64,000 nt of DNA from Uranotaenia lowii. Lineage: Eukaryota > Arthropoda > Insecta > Diptera > Culicidae. The stretch covers positions 335,622,023 to 335,686,022 of the forward strand of contig NC_073693.1 of the NCBI RefSeq assembly GCF_029784155.1, written 5' to 3'. Shown piece by piece: positions 34,784 to 46,501 of the stretch. Every line of letters begins with the position of its first letter. Position 1 is the first letter of the stretch. A program made the translations under genes and the position numbers. The notes beneath the pieces were generated by a model, which ran no database searches, was not told where the DNA came from, and saw nothing but the letters and a program-made list of their open reading frames with translations.

Positions 34784-37130
34784 TTACAAACTAAGGATTC
34801 TTCTTTTAAAGGTTAATTTTGACACGTTAAAATCGAAGTTGTCGCTTGTCTCGTTGAATCTCCTACAGCATGTCCAGATGGGATTGTTGAGTTCGTAAAG
34901 CGTGCGGAAAGGCGGGAGCCGGAAGAATTGTTGTTGGCGTAAAGTCCGCGGGGGTGCATTTATTGGCAGACGAAATAAGAGTTCACTGCAGTCGATATTA
35001 TTACACAGCAGGTCGTAGACGAAAAGTCGTTGAAGTAGCTTTCTGCGCTGCGCCAGCGTCGGAAGATGAATCAGATTGCACCTACTTTCGTACTGCGGTA
35101 GATGCGTTGCGTCGTTCCAGGGTAATCGGCGAAGAGCGTACCTGAGAAATCTTTTCTGTACTCTTTCGATGCGATCAGAGTGCAGGGCGTAATACGGCGC
35201 CCACACTTGGATTCCATATTCCAAAATACTTCTCACGTGTGAGCAGTAGATAGCTTTCAGGCAGTAGATATCACGAAAGTCTTGTGTGTTCCGCTTAATG
35301 AAGCCCAGCATTGCGCATGCTTTGTTAGTGGCGAAAGAAATATGCTCGTCAAATGAAAGCTTGGAGTCTAGAAGTAGTCCTAGGTCATTGATTGAAGATT
35401 TTCTGTCGAGGGGAGTTGAGTTCATTGCGTAATCAAATATAAGTGGCGATTTCTTACGAGTGAATGTACATTGACTTCCATGCCATTGCGGTGACACCAC
35501 ATGAGAAGAGCATTGATGTCCCTCTGAAGCAACGAGCTATCAAAATCGTCTTTCACAACTTTGAAAATTTTAAGATCGTCGGCATAAAATAGTTTTGATG
35601 ACGTTAGTACAGTGGCGAGGTCGTTAACAAATAAAACGAAAATCAAAGGTCCTAAGATGCTCCCTTGAGGAACTCCAGATGAGATTTCGAACGGTTCAGA
35701 TCGACTTGTCCTTACTTGAACATGTGCGTGGCGGCCGCTTAAATAGGAAAATAACCATTGCGTTAACCAGTTGGGGAAGCCCATCCTTATGAGTTTTTCG
35801 ATTGCCAGTGCGTGTGGAACTTTATCAAATGCCTTGCTAAAATCGATATACACGGCGTCAGTTTGCTCAGAGTTAGCCATGTTATCAATCAGAGACGAGA
35901 CGAACGACATTAGGTTAGTGGTTGCGGAGCGCTTCCGAATAAACCCGTGTTGCTGAGGGGCAATTATTCCGTGGACATTCCAGTAAATAGCATCGTAGAC
36001 CAGACGCTCGAAAACTTTCGATAAGCAGCTAAGAACGGAAATCCCTCGGTAATTTTCGACCTTATTGATGTTACCTTTTTTATGAATGGGAGTTATCGAC
36101 GCTGATTTCCATTGTGCTGGGAAAGTGCCTTCGGCCAGAGAGCGGTTGAAAAGCATTTGCGCAGGGCGGCTAATACTGCGAGCGCAGTTTTTGAAGAAAG
36201 ACGGGGGTAGTTGATCAGGTCCTGCTCCTTTAGATGTGTCCAAGGCTTCAAATTCGGTTAACACATCGATCTCGGTGAGTTGAAACTGCGGTAGGTTAAC
36301 GTTGTACACTGGCAAACTATTCAGGTACGCTTCATCCGAAGGTGGTAAATTGTTACTTAACACGCTTCGGAAGAACGTCATGAATAGGTTTGCCGCATCC
36401 TTCGGATCGGTGGCGCTCTTGTCCAAGTAGGACACGGTAGCTGGAATCCCGTTGCTCGATTTCCGTTGATTAATGAATGACCAAAACGATTTCGGGTCGG
36501 CTTTTAGGTGTTGCTCCGTGCGTTGTATGTACTCGTTGAATTTACTCGAGTTCAGCTCCTTGTACGTCCGTTCCAGCTCGCGCAGTAGAAGTTTATTTGG
36601 TTCATTTCGAAGAGCAAAATAGATTTTCCTGGCCTTCCGTAGCCGGTTACGGCAAGTCTTCAGTTCGTCATTCCACCAGGGACGGATTGACTCACGTTTA
36701 TTGGCTCGTTTTTTCAGTGGAGTGTTGTCGCGAATGATGTTGAACAAAATGCGATAGAAATGATCAGTAGCTACAGTTATATTTTCGGCGCATCGCAGTT
36801 CACTCTAGCTAGTATTATCTATAAGATTATTAACTACAGCGTAATTGCATTGGCTAAAATCAAAACGAAATTCTTCATACGATTGCGTGCGCAGGTCAAG
36901 ATAACACAGCAATGTTAGCACGAACGGTGTATGATGGTGATCTACCCTGAGCAGAGGTTCTGCACATTCAAACAATTCGCTAATTGATGCATCACTTACG
37001 AAAACCAAATCTAATAATCTGCGAAACGCCGAAAGTAGCTCAAAACGTTTAGACCAACTATCAAGTATTTTCTTTTTAATTTTTAGACGAAAAAAGTCGA
37101 TAAAAACAACAAACAATTCATCGTGTTGAT
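34784..37130 (-). pseudogene. CR1/Jockey-group non-LTR retrotransposon ORF2, truncated
   Basis: Reading on the minus strand from about 37130: the end of an APE endonuclease (RLLDLVFVSDASI, LLRVDHHHTPF, about 37050-36940), a stop at about 36802, then the RT from about 36747 with RPWWNDELKTCRNRLRKARK, TPIHKKGNINKVENYRG, HGFIRKRSATTNL, YIDFSKAFDKVPH (motif A), GVPQGSILGPLIFVLFVNDL and YADD (35575-35586). A frameshift lies near 35465, after which DLGLLLDSKLSFDEH and the C-terminal half continue to 34784. The N-terminal half of the endonuclease and any ORF1 are missing. The domain order and motif spelling fit the Jockey/CR1 superfamily; exact clade is not settled. Confidence 0.85.
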
Positions 37131-37852
37131 CAACCAGTAAATCAAAGAATTTTAATATCGAATAAAACCGATTTCAGCGTGTAGATATTATTTTAGTATT
37201 TTCACCCCTAAATGTAAGCAGCAACCTTATTTTCAGAAAAAAAAGTGAACATTAGTTTTGACAGAACAAAAAAATATTGCAATTGGTGTTTTCAAGCGTC
37301 CTTCAAGTGATCCTTGAGGCATCACAAATTTACCAAAAACAACAAATTTTCATAAGTTTTCATAAGATTTTTATCAAAAATAAAGTTTGTTGCAAATTGC
37401 CCAATTTCCTAAGGAGGGTGAAAATCGCATGGTTTTAGAAAAATAGAAATAGCTGAAGATACCAATATTTTTGCTGACTACGTCAATTTGATGTCCCATC
37501 AACTTTTGATGCATAAAGGGTATGATTAACTGTGAACATACATAAGTGTTTTAGAAGCCACTAAAATTGAAAAGTTTTGCATGTTGCCCCAGTTGACGGG
37601 ATCCAGGATTAAAGAGATAGAGAAATCAGATGAGCTTTCTACTCTTGTAAAATTGATTGAAACCAAAGACTTGAGTTTGAATCTTTGTTTAAGAACGAAC
37701 ACACACACATATAGGATCTCAGTGAAACTTCATGTTTTTTTTTGAAGAGATCTAAATTCTACTTAAAACTAAAGCGTACATCTTTCAAGGATATAATGGC
37801 TAGCATTTTACTAATGCTAACACCACCAACCCACAGAAAGAGTTCTATGTAT
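37131..37852. other. AT-rich intergenic DNA
   Basis: No gene or clear repeat was recognised between the truncated retrotransposon and the tRNA-like sequence. Confidence 0.5.
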
Positions 37853-37925
37853 GCCGTGACCGAGACTCGATCTCATAACCTCTGGCTTAGAAGACATGAA
37901 CGCTATCCTCTAGGCCACGGTCGGC
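37853..37925 (-). tRNA. tRNA-like sequence (tRNA pseudogene or SINE head), possible UCU anticodon
   Basis: The 73 bases read on the minus strand have a TGGCCTAGAGGAT A-box-like segment, an anticodon-loop segment CTTCTAAG (TCT, as in tRNA-Arg) and a GATCGAGTC B-box-like segment. Ends GCCG and CGGC can pair, but the acceptor stem has internal mismatches and the T-stem is imperfect, so a functional tRNA is unlikely. No CCA is expected in a eukaryotic gene. A tRNA-derived SINE is a fair alternative; no clear SINE body or poly-A tail was found. Confidence 0.5.
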
Positions 37926-40691
37926 GGCAAGAAGAATCTGCAATAAAAGTTATGTTTAACAAAAAAAAACAGTGAAATATGTTCTTAAATAAATTAAAAA
38001 AAAAAAATAAACCAATGTTTCTTAAAATTTGAAACTCATAATATCTCCTGGTTTTGTGTTCAAAACTGACTCGGATAAAATATTAAGTTTTAATTATGAA
38101 TCCGGATTCAAAATTATGAAACTGCGATCGCCTGTTATTTGAATTCTTTATGAAATTATATGATATTTTAATCTTGATCAATCAACTTAACTTTGAGCTG
38201 AAGCTGAATTTTTAATTTTGATTCCGAATCTGAGTACTTCCTTTAGGATCAGAGTTTGAAATCTGAATTCTGAATTTAAAAACAAATTTTGAATCAATGC
38301 TCCAGATAATAATTCTTACTAGTTTTGAGCCCAAAAGCGAAATTTGGATCAGAATTCCTAACCAGAAATCTCTAAATTGAATTCTGAATTATTGGCTTTT
38401 ATTTTGAATTCATTCTTCAGTTATTTTTTCAAAATTCAAATTTGAATGAAAATTGCGAAATGTGAAACTGTTCCAGGTTTTTTTTAATTCAAGATCACCA
38501 TCATGTAACTTTCTTTAGAAACAATTCTGCGTTAAAATTAAAAGTTAATTGTGAAATCTTAAAAATTGCTGCAATACATGTAGTTTTAAATCTTTTCTTG
38601 TCATATTCCAAAAACATGAATTTCGATCATGAAAGTTTTAAGTGCAAAACCGAGAATCGAATCACGATTTTTCTCGGTGATGAACAAAACTACAGTTGAG
38701 TATCAGTAAACTTGTTATAGATTCCGAATTCTTTTTACAGGCATCTAATTTTAATACTTATAAGCTAATTTGGAACCACAAAATCCGGAATAATTCCAGC
38801 CCAAGCATACCAGAATTTTTTTCCCCAAGTATATGACCGCTCAAATTCAGGATATTTTCTCTAATATCCGAGAAAATTAAATAAAAATCTTGAAGAAAAA
38901 CACTTGACTTTTGTAATCGAAAAACAACAGTAAATTTTTTAATGATGTTTTAAGCTATGAAAAAATCGTTCACATTAATTTTGACTGAATTTACTCAAAA
39001 AGTTGAAATGCAAAATACCTAATTTTAATGACATTCAATGGCTAAATTTAATTTTTTTTATTTCTGCAAGTCTGGTGCCAAAATTTGGGAAAAATCTGAG
39101 CAATTTTACAAGCTTAATCTTATTTTATTTAAATTCGATAAACTTAAGTTCTATCATCAAGTAAAAATTTTTTTCGAGGTTCTAAGTCGAGATTTTAAGT
39201 CTTGAATCATTTTAGTCGTTCATCAAAATTGGATTAAGAGTTTGTAATTTTCAGTGTAGAGAAGAACATTTTGTTGGCATTTCTGGACCAATATTGGGGG
39301 GGGGGGGGAGGGTTTTTAAAATAAAACAAACCTTGAAAACTCACACTTTCAGCTTTCTTTGTGCAAATTTTCAAGCAAAAATGCCCAATGAGTAATACAG
39401 CGTTTGGATAGTGATGCAATTTGATGTAATTGTATTCGTTATTGTAAAATTATTATCCCTCTATTCGTAATTGTAAAATTACACGGTCCTACATTACTAC
39501 TACGTCATCTGTTCATATTACATGTCATAGCCGATAATTTTGAATGTGCTTGCCTCGTCATTTTATACATTTTCAAAAGTAAGTTTTCCTATAAAAACGT
39601 CATAACAATTTTAAAACTTATTTATAGAACTGAATTGATCACTCTAGGGAATAGTTAACCCAGTGCTCTTATTTTTCTGATACATATATTTGAAAGTTCC
39701 GGCGTCCGAAAATCGAATCTTTTGTCAGATTTTGTCCATCACATCTAGTTTGTGTGATATGGAGTTTGTAAGGCTATAAATGAATAAGATATGAGTGAAA
39801 TCAATCATTAATAATTGAAAACCAAACAATGTCACTTAAATTGATTCTTAATTTGTTTTTCTTAGGTTGAATTTATTTAAGGAATAATATTTTGTCTATG
39901 GATAGTCTAATTTTAGAAAATGAATGATCCCTAAGAGATAAATTCTACATTTTTTTTTTAAAGATCTTATTACAAGCATTCCTAAATACCCACAATTCTT
40001 TAGAAGCCTGTTATTCGATTTAATTTTTGCTTTTAAAAGTACCTTAAATTCAATTTGGTTTGAAACTTCAAAAAGTCGTTGAAACTCCAGTATGGGATTG
40101 GGAAAAGTAAACAATTAGAAAACTTCCTTAATTTTTTTTCCAAGAAGTCAAAATATCTTGCGGTTATTGGGAAAGTTGAAAATTGATTAAAAACCTTTAT
40201 ATTTAAATTTTCTGTGATGTTCAACAGTTGATTAAAAAAGTACAAAAATTTCTTGTAAAATTTTGACCAATTTGCAAAAATTATTTGAAATATTTAGATT
40301 CAATGCACCCAAACTGATTAAAACTAGCTCTCTAATAGTCTGCCCCTCGGTAAAAAAGTAAATTCTGTGATCTTGTATGTTCTATAAAAATCCTTTTAGT
40401 TAAGTTTTTCATACAAATAAAAATAGAAAGGAACAATAAAATAAGAAATGCTTAACAATTACTCTGAAGCTCACAATTTTGCCAAAATTGAAAGTGTCCA
40501 CTTAAAATGTTTATGCAGTTTTCTATTAGGTTTCTCTGATTGGAAAAGATACCACATTTTTCAAACAAATTTAGCCCAATTCAGCTCAATAGGTGCATAT
40601 CGAACTACTTTCCTGAATCTAACACATATCCTCCAAGCAAAGCTGAAAAACTCAGCTCTCGATTCCTAACAATCATAAGCATAACAGAAAC
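37926..40691. other. AT-rich intergenic DNA
   Basis: No gene is seen. 38170-38700 shares phrases with about 27120-27700. A run of about 14 G occurs at 39297-39309. A small hairpin with ACCGAGAATCG / CGATTTTTCTCGGT arms lies at about 38648-38680. Confidence 0.5.
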
Positions 40692-41427
40692 TTAAGGGGG
40701 GGTAGGGTCTAACACTTTCAAAAAATCGTTTTTTTTTATTTTTTATTTTCTTATTGTAAAACATTTCAAGAATGTTGTGTCATATTTTCAAGTCATTTGA
40801 AGCAAAACTGTAGGAATTATAGGCCTTTATCTCCTCCCATCTAATACTGCAAGAAAGCAAGAGCAGAAACTTCAAACGCGTTTTTCTCGAAAGCACATTT
40901 TTAAAGTCCGTGGACATCGTCATTTGAAAACTACTTATCCGATTCTTTTCAAATTTGGAACATATTTTCTACATATAAAATACCAGACCCCAACGTTTTT
41001 CTTTTTTGTTTTTTTTACTTTGATGAGATTTTACAAGTGAAAAATGGCGGATTTTTTCGTGAAAAATCGTAGTTTTTACTTCAAACAGCCACAAAAATTT
41101 CATAAATTTTTTTTTAAATAAAATAAAAACGTTGGGGTCCAGAAAAACATCTATCAAAAATATTTCGCTCTGATGTTTTGACTTCAGATGATTCTGTGCT
41201 GAGATACAATGTCCACCGCAAATTCTGTTTTCTAAAAGGCATTCTCGAAAGTGCTCCGTCACCGGCTCATTTTTCAATATTTTTCTACGAAAAAATTATT
41301 ACATGTTCTTTTAACAATGCTTTGTATAATGCAAAACATTTGAATACATTTGTTTGAACGATAGCTCTAGAAAAAAATCGTGAAAATGGTGTTTTTTTAT
41401 ATCCGTTAGACCCTACCCCCCCCTTAA
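40692..41427. mobile_element. TTAA-flanked MITE, copy 1
   Basis: TTAA at 40692-40695 and 41424-41427 bound a 736-bp unit with inverted ends GGGTAGGGTCTAAC and GTTAGACCCTACCC. The G/C tract is 7-8 long. TTAA target use is the hallmark of piggyBac-type transposases. Inside is a further inverted pair, CCAGACCCCAACGTTTTT (about 40982) and AAAACGTTGGGGTCCAG (about 41126). No significant ORF. A second copy lies at 56747-57498. Confidence 0.9.
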
Positions 41428-42298
41428 AAAAACGACTAAATTATACAGAAAATATTTCAGCATTTTTTTAAAAGAAGGCTAATCGATGAAATCTACATGG
41501 ACTTCGCAAAGGCACTTGATTGACTATACACAAGCTTTTGATTGTCCTGGTTGATAATTTGGGCCGAAAAGGATTCTCTACTTGAATTCTATTATTGAAT
41601 TAGGACGATTTTGAGTAGTTTGAGATTTTCTTGAACCCTGGAGTTTGGAAAACTTTGTTTTGGGTCATAATTCATCCATAATTTATCGCAGAATTTATAA
41701 ATTATGTTCATATGAATAAATTTTAACTTTTAGGTTAACAGTTTTAAATACTGATAAGTTTAGTTTTTTGGTGGCAAATGGCTTATCTCAAGGATAAATT
41801 TGAAAAACGCAATGCTATTCTCCTTTAGGTGGATCATACATATTTTTCTTCCTTTATTTTTACCATACAAAGATTGCCTCAAAGCTATATTTTTGTACGA
41901 TTTTTCGTTTTTAAACCCGCCTTTAGACGGGGTTTTTAATGAATAAAATCAATTTTTAATCGCTCATTTCTTGATTTTTTTTATTTTTCGTTAAAAATCA
42001 TTCCCAACAGTTGCAAATGATGTACATCAAGAAATAAAAACTAAATAAGATTTTTCACATTTTCCATAAATTAGTTTTTGCAAATTTTTTACTTTATGAA
42101 ACGAAGGGTTAATGGATGATTTTTTTCAGACCAAACTGTAGATAATTTTATTTTTGAATCAACACAAAAATGATAATTTGAAAAAAGGTCCTCTTCCGGT
42201 TTTCACATGTTTACAAGCTTCTATTAGCTGTAGCTTTTAACAACTTTCTGTTAAATAGTTGCCAGTAAAGTGGATTGTTAGATTAACATTTATTGATC
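41428..42298. other. AT-rich intergenic DNA
   Basis: No gene or recognised repeat. Confidence 0.5.
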
Positions 42299-42812
42299 CC
42301 GTTCGATTTTGGCAACATGCCCGATCATTTTGTGATGCTAAAATCGAACGGTTTTTCTCATTTGTTTCCTATTAATACAGTTCAAACTATTATTATAATC
42401 ATTTACATAATTTTTAGTTTATTTTTTGTTTATCTTTTTTTGTTATTGAGGCATTAAGAACTTTTATAGTTTTTTTTCAATATATTTTTTTTCATATTTG
42501 CTGTTTTTGTCAATCTTTATCCTTTTTGCTATTTTTTATCATTTTTAGTCTTTGGTTTGTATAATTTTTTAATTTCATGAAATTTTTGTTATTTTTGAGT
42601 ACCTAATTTACATTTTTTTTCAATTTTTGATTTTGTTTGTATTGTGTTTTGTATTCAATCATCACTTTAGAACGTAAAAGCACATTTATGGTGTTATTTT
42701 TTAGAATAATATTGATCCTGTTATAGCGTAAACTATATGGTAATGTCGCTTCCAAAATCCGTGCCATAATCGGATGTTCCCAAAATTGAATGTTTTCAAA
42801 ATCGAATGTGAG
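42299..42812 (+). mobile_element. CCGTTCG-type MITE, copy 2
   Basis: Left end CCGTTCGATTTTGGCAAC is followed by the opposed GCTAAAATCGAACGG. The right end is a decayed version of the same set (CCGTGCCATAATCGG ... CAAAATCGAATG). The interior is T-rich. The segment around 42665-42760 (ACGTAAAAGCAC, TGGTGTTA, AATAATATTGATC) matches the 61.3-kb copy in reverse complement, which establishes one family. About 510 bp without ORF. Confidence 0.8.
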
Positions 42813-42904
42813 TTAAAATAATGATTGGCTATGGACTATATCAAATTTGGAAACCTCATGTTAAGACAGGGTTAGGTTTTAGAGGATTAATTAATAATTT
42901 TTGA

Positions 42905-43404
42905 NNNNNNNNNNNNNNNNNNNNNNNNNNNNNNNNNNNNNNNNNNNNNNNNNNNNNNNNNNNNNNNNNNNNNNNNNNNNNNNNNNNNNNNNNNNNNNNN
43001 NNNNNNNNNNNNNNNNNNNNNNNNNNNNNNNNNNNNNNNNNNNNNNNNNNNNNNNNNNNNNNNNNNNNNNNNNNNNNNNNNNNNNNNNNNNNNNNNNNNN
43101 NNNNNNNNNNNNNNNNNNNNNNNNNNNNNNNNNNNNNNNNNNNNNNNNNNNNNNNNNNNNNNNNNNNNNNNNNNNNNNNNNNNNNNNNNNNNNNNNNNNN
43201 NNNNNNNNNNNNNNNNNNNNNNNNNNNNNNNNNNNNNNNNNNNNNNNNNNNNNNNNNNNNNNNNNNNNNNNNNNNNNNNNNNNNNNNNNNNNNNNNNNNN
43301 NNNNNNNNNNNNNNNNNNNNNNNNNNNNNNNNNNNNNNNNNNNNNNNNNNNNNNNNNNNNNNNNNNNNNNNNNNNNNNNNNNNNNNNNNNNNNNNNNNNN
43401 NNNN
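42905..43404. other. Assembly gap, exactly 500 N
   Basis: An uninterrupted run of 500 N. A round number like this is commonly a placeholder, so the true length is unknown. It sits about 90 bases after MITE copy 2. Confidence 0.99.
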
Positions 43405-45596
43405 TATTAGAAACAAATCAGAATATGTGGATTTGAATTGAAGGAAAAAGACAGATAAATTTTTAGAAGAATTTTTGAGGATTTCACTTAATTGCCTTTT
43501 CTATTTCGACTCTGGTATTTGTTTTTGATAAAACTAGCTGTTGGAGATTTGAAGTAGAATTTAATGGCAGATAGCAATTAAAATAAAAGAATTTAAATTT
43601 GCTTTAAAAAAAAACGATCGGTTTAAGAAAAAAAAATAGATTAATTTAAACATATTTAATGCGCATTTGTGATCAATATCTTAACAATTTTTTTTATGGA
43701 AAACTCTATAAATTTCCAAACTTGGTTCATTATAATTATTCTCAAGTTAGGAGTCGTTCTTATTTTCGATCATTTTCGACACCTCAATTCCAGATTTTGA
43801 AGTTTTATGCCTTTTTCAGCCATTTGTTACCAACTTTGAAATTTCGATTTTACCTACTTCCTTTTATGATTTTTGATGGTAAAAAAAAACAAAACTTTGG
43901 CGCTGGAGGCCACCCTTAATCAATTGCGATTGAGCTGAAATTTTGCACAGGTCAGTTTTTCGTGCTTATCTACAATATGTGTACGGTCAGTTTCCAAAAC
44001 TCGACTGGACCCATTTGGCGGCCACCCTTCTACATCCTTTTTTTAATTAAATTTGAATATATTTTATTGTTGAATTTACAATATTTGTGATGAAAAAGTT
44101 ATCCTTATAGTTCAAAGGAACGGGAATAAAAATATGAAATCCGGTACCATCCCGAAAAAGAACTGGTTCCAGACTAACAGTTGAAAGTGCTTCTTCTGGG
44201 AAGAACTCTGAAGGAAGACTAAATAAAACTACGGTATCTAAGAAACCAGCAATAGTAGACTAAGCCGAGGAGCATCCTTATCTGTTCCCGCAAGCAATCG
44301 ACGACGTTAACAAGCACAAATCTACTGTTGATGCTGACTGAGAAACACCAAAGCCTCTCCGAGGGCTCTATAGTAAAGTAAGTCCTTCTTTTCGCGAAGT
44401 GGGTGGAGGAAAATGAGAAAACCGGGAGCTGAGTGTCGCTTCGCTAGATAAGCAAGAAGGCGGCAAGGGTGGAAAAAATGAAAGAAGAAAATCTTCAAAC
44501 GGAATTCGAAAGCGAATCATTAATGTCATTGTTTCTGGCGAGTCGTTCGGCAAATTCCAGCGATTGTGGCGTGCTAGCTATCGATAAAGATCTCGCTTTT
44601 CTCGCTTTTCCTAGCACCGCGGGATTTTTGTGCAAAATTTTCCGAAAGCCAACTGAGCCACGGCGAAGATTTTTCGGTGTGCTCTCCATTTCAACTGAAG
44701 CTTGCAAAGAACCAGTACCTGGTAGCACGCAGAAAAAAGAAACCCCTGACGGAATATTCATTATGTAAATGAGAGGTACCAACCGATTTGGAAATGGAAA
44801 AAGAGCTCTAAATCTTCCACGGCTGAAGCTGAAGTTCCCGATCGGGCGATTGCTTTCCAATCCTTCCTCCGGGGCCATCAACATGGGTGATCAAATTTGA
44901 CGAAAAGGTGCCCGTCAGTCGTGAGCAAATGGAATTTTTATGTAGATTATCAGACTGATTGTTCCAAAGACCTTTTTCCCATTTTCTCTTCTTTTCGGAA
45001 CTTTTTAACGCCCATTTGAGCTTCGCCTATCGGGCCAGTATTTTGTAGGAATTTTTATGGCGTCGATTAAATCTGTCCGAGCTTTACTTAAACATTTGTG
45101 TACTTGGTGATAAAAGGTAAGCTCAAAATGATCCCAATCAGTCATCAACTGTGAAAATTGTTCTCATGGGTACAAATTTGAGCACTTTTTTTTATACAAT
45201 ATAGAAAACGACATCAAATCCAACGTTTATTCAACTATTGATAAATCGATACCTGAAAAATAGGGAAAAGTCGGGTTAAACGAATAATTTTAAACGGTCA
45301 TAAAAAATATGAAATTGTTGAAATCTATACAAATACAATTTTTTTTACAAACAATCGAAGGAATTTTTTTTTCAATAAAAATTAAAAAGGTACTTTCTTG
45401 CACATATTGATAACGATATGTGAAACTCTGAAATTATTGATTAAAACCATTGGTAAGGGTGAAAAACAATTCAAGTTAAAACGTTTAGTTTCTCAAAAAA
45501 AGATAATTCTATCAAGTGTTATGAGTGAGTCTTGAACAAAAATTAATATTAATTGAATTCAAGACAAAACTGGAAAAATATGATTTTTAAATCATA
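43405..45596. other. Intergenic DNA
   Basis: 43.4-44.1 kb is AT-rich, with two direct copies of a GGCCACCCTT phrase (about 43909 and 44030). 44.14-45.06 kb is less AT-rich and complex, with overlapping ORFs of 61-129 codons that show no domain. 45.28-45.35 kb contains a 'gggaaaagtcgggttaaacgaa' repeat start that recurs near 47.09 kb. Confidence 0.5.
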
Positions 45597-46501
45597 CACC
45601 CAAAATTATTTGCTCGTCGCAAATACGTGAAAAACATCATAATTTTTATCCAATTGATTTTCACCTAGATGCTACAAAATAAACACGTGAATACACCCTA
45701 ATAGGAATTTGGGCCTCATGCAATTCAACTTCACTTTACGTGAAATTTTTGTGAACTCAACGCAATGTGTTAATGAATGTTATTCTTATTTAAGATTTAA
45801 TCTATCTGAATAAGAAATAAATTTGAATTTGTAATTTACTCAAAATAATTAGATGTTTTGTTCGATTTCATTTTCATTTTTATTTTTGTTATAATGCACA
45901 TTGAAAACCTCCTGAAATTCCTGATTGGCAGCTTAGATTGTGAAATCCTGCAAAAATAAACAAACATTAAAATTCATTAGTATCGTCGATCCTTTTTGCA
46001 TGAAAGGTTTTTACCTTTTCCGGATCTCGACGGCCTTTTGGATGGAACGAAGCCTTCCGTAAAAGGATCTTCCGTGACCTAAAAAAACCATTTATTTGGT
46101 TAGGAATTTATATTTCACTGTCGAAATCAACAGTAATTTTATTCGGCTACGAACACCGAATAATATGATTACTCCCCTTTCAAATAATCCTAGAGCAATT
46201 CACAGAAGTCACGGTTTTCGGTATAGTTCTAGCGAGAATAAAAATTTACTTACTCAAACATTTTTCTCTGGAACGAACAAAGCCAGCAAACTGACCTGTT
46301 CTTATATGAATTTGAGGAAAAAAAACACTCGAACTTATTCAAGGCATCCACTTAGATTTTACGTGAAATTCAAGAGGCAATTATGTGTAAGTATAGTGGT
46401 TACTACCAGGGCGCACTTTTCACTTAGAATCGATATGATGCAACCAAATTTCAGTTTACGTGAAAACTCCCTTAAAAATAATTTCTAAATTATATTGGGT
46501 G
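45597..46501. mobile_element. Candidate inverted-repeat element with ACGTGAA subterminal motifs
   Basis: Ends CACCCAAAATTATTT (left) and AAATTATATTGGGTG (right) are imperfect inverted repeats. Five copies of ACGTGAA lie in the same orientation near 45626, 45681, 45739, 46361 and 46457, clustered toward the ends. Repeated subterminal motifs are common in DNA transposons because transposase binds them. No clear target duplication was found. Confidence 0.4.
45889..46078 (-). other. Possible terminal exon pair (41 codons), unproven
   Basis: On the minus strand, TTTTTTTAG/GTC opens a 64-base segment (46078-46015) that ends AAAG/GTAAAA. A 67-base intron-like stretch ends TTTTTGCAG at 45948, and a 59-base segment runs to TAA at 45891-45889. 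Together they give an open 41-codon frame (VTEDPFTEGFVPSKRPSRSG and so on), followed by AATAAA at about 45884. The splice signals and intron size suit a dipteran gene, but no upstream exon or homology is recognised. It lies inside the candidate element above, so it could be part of a transposon transcript or chance. Confidence 0.25.

Noticed and set aside
42856..43416. ORFs across the N run
   Set aside because: Assembly gap without sequence information.
44368..44884. Overlapping ORFs of 61-129 codons as genes
   Set aside because: No domain, no signal peptide, opposing frames overlap, and codon use is not distinctive.
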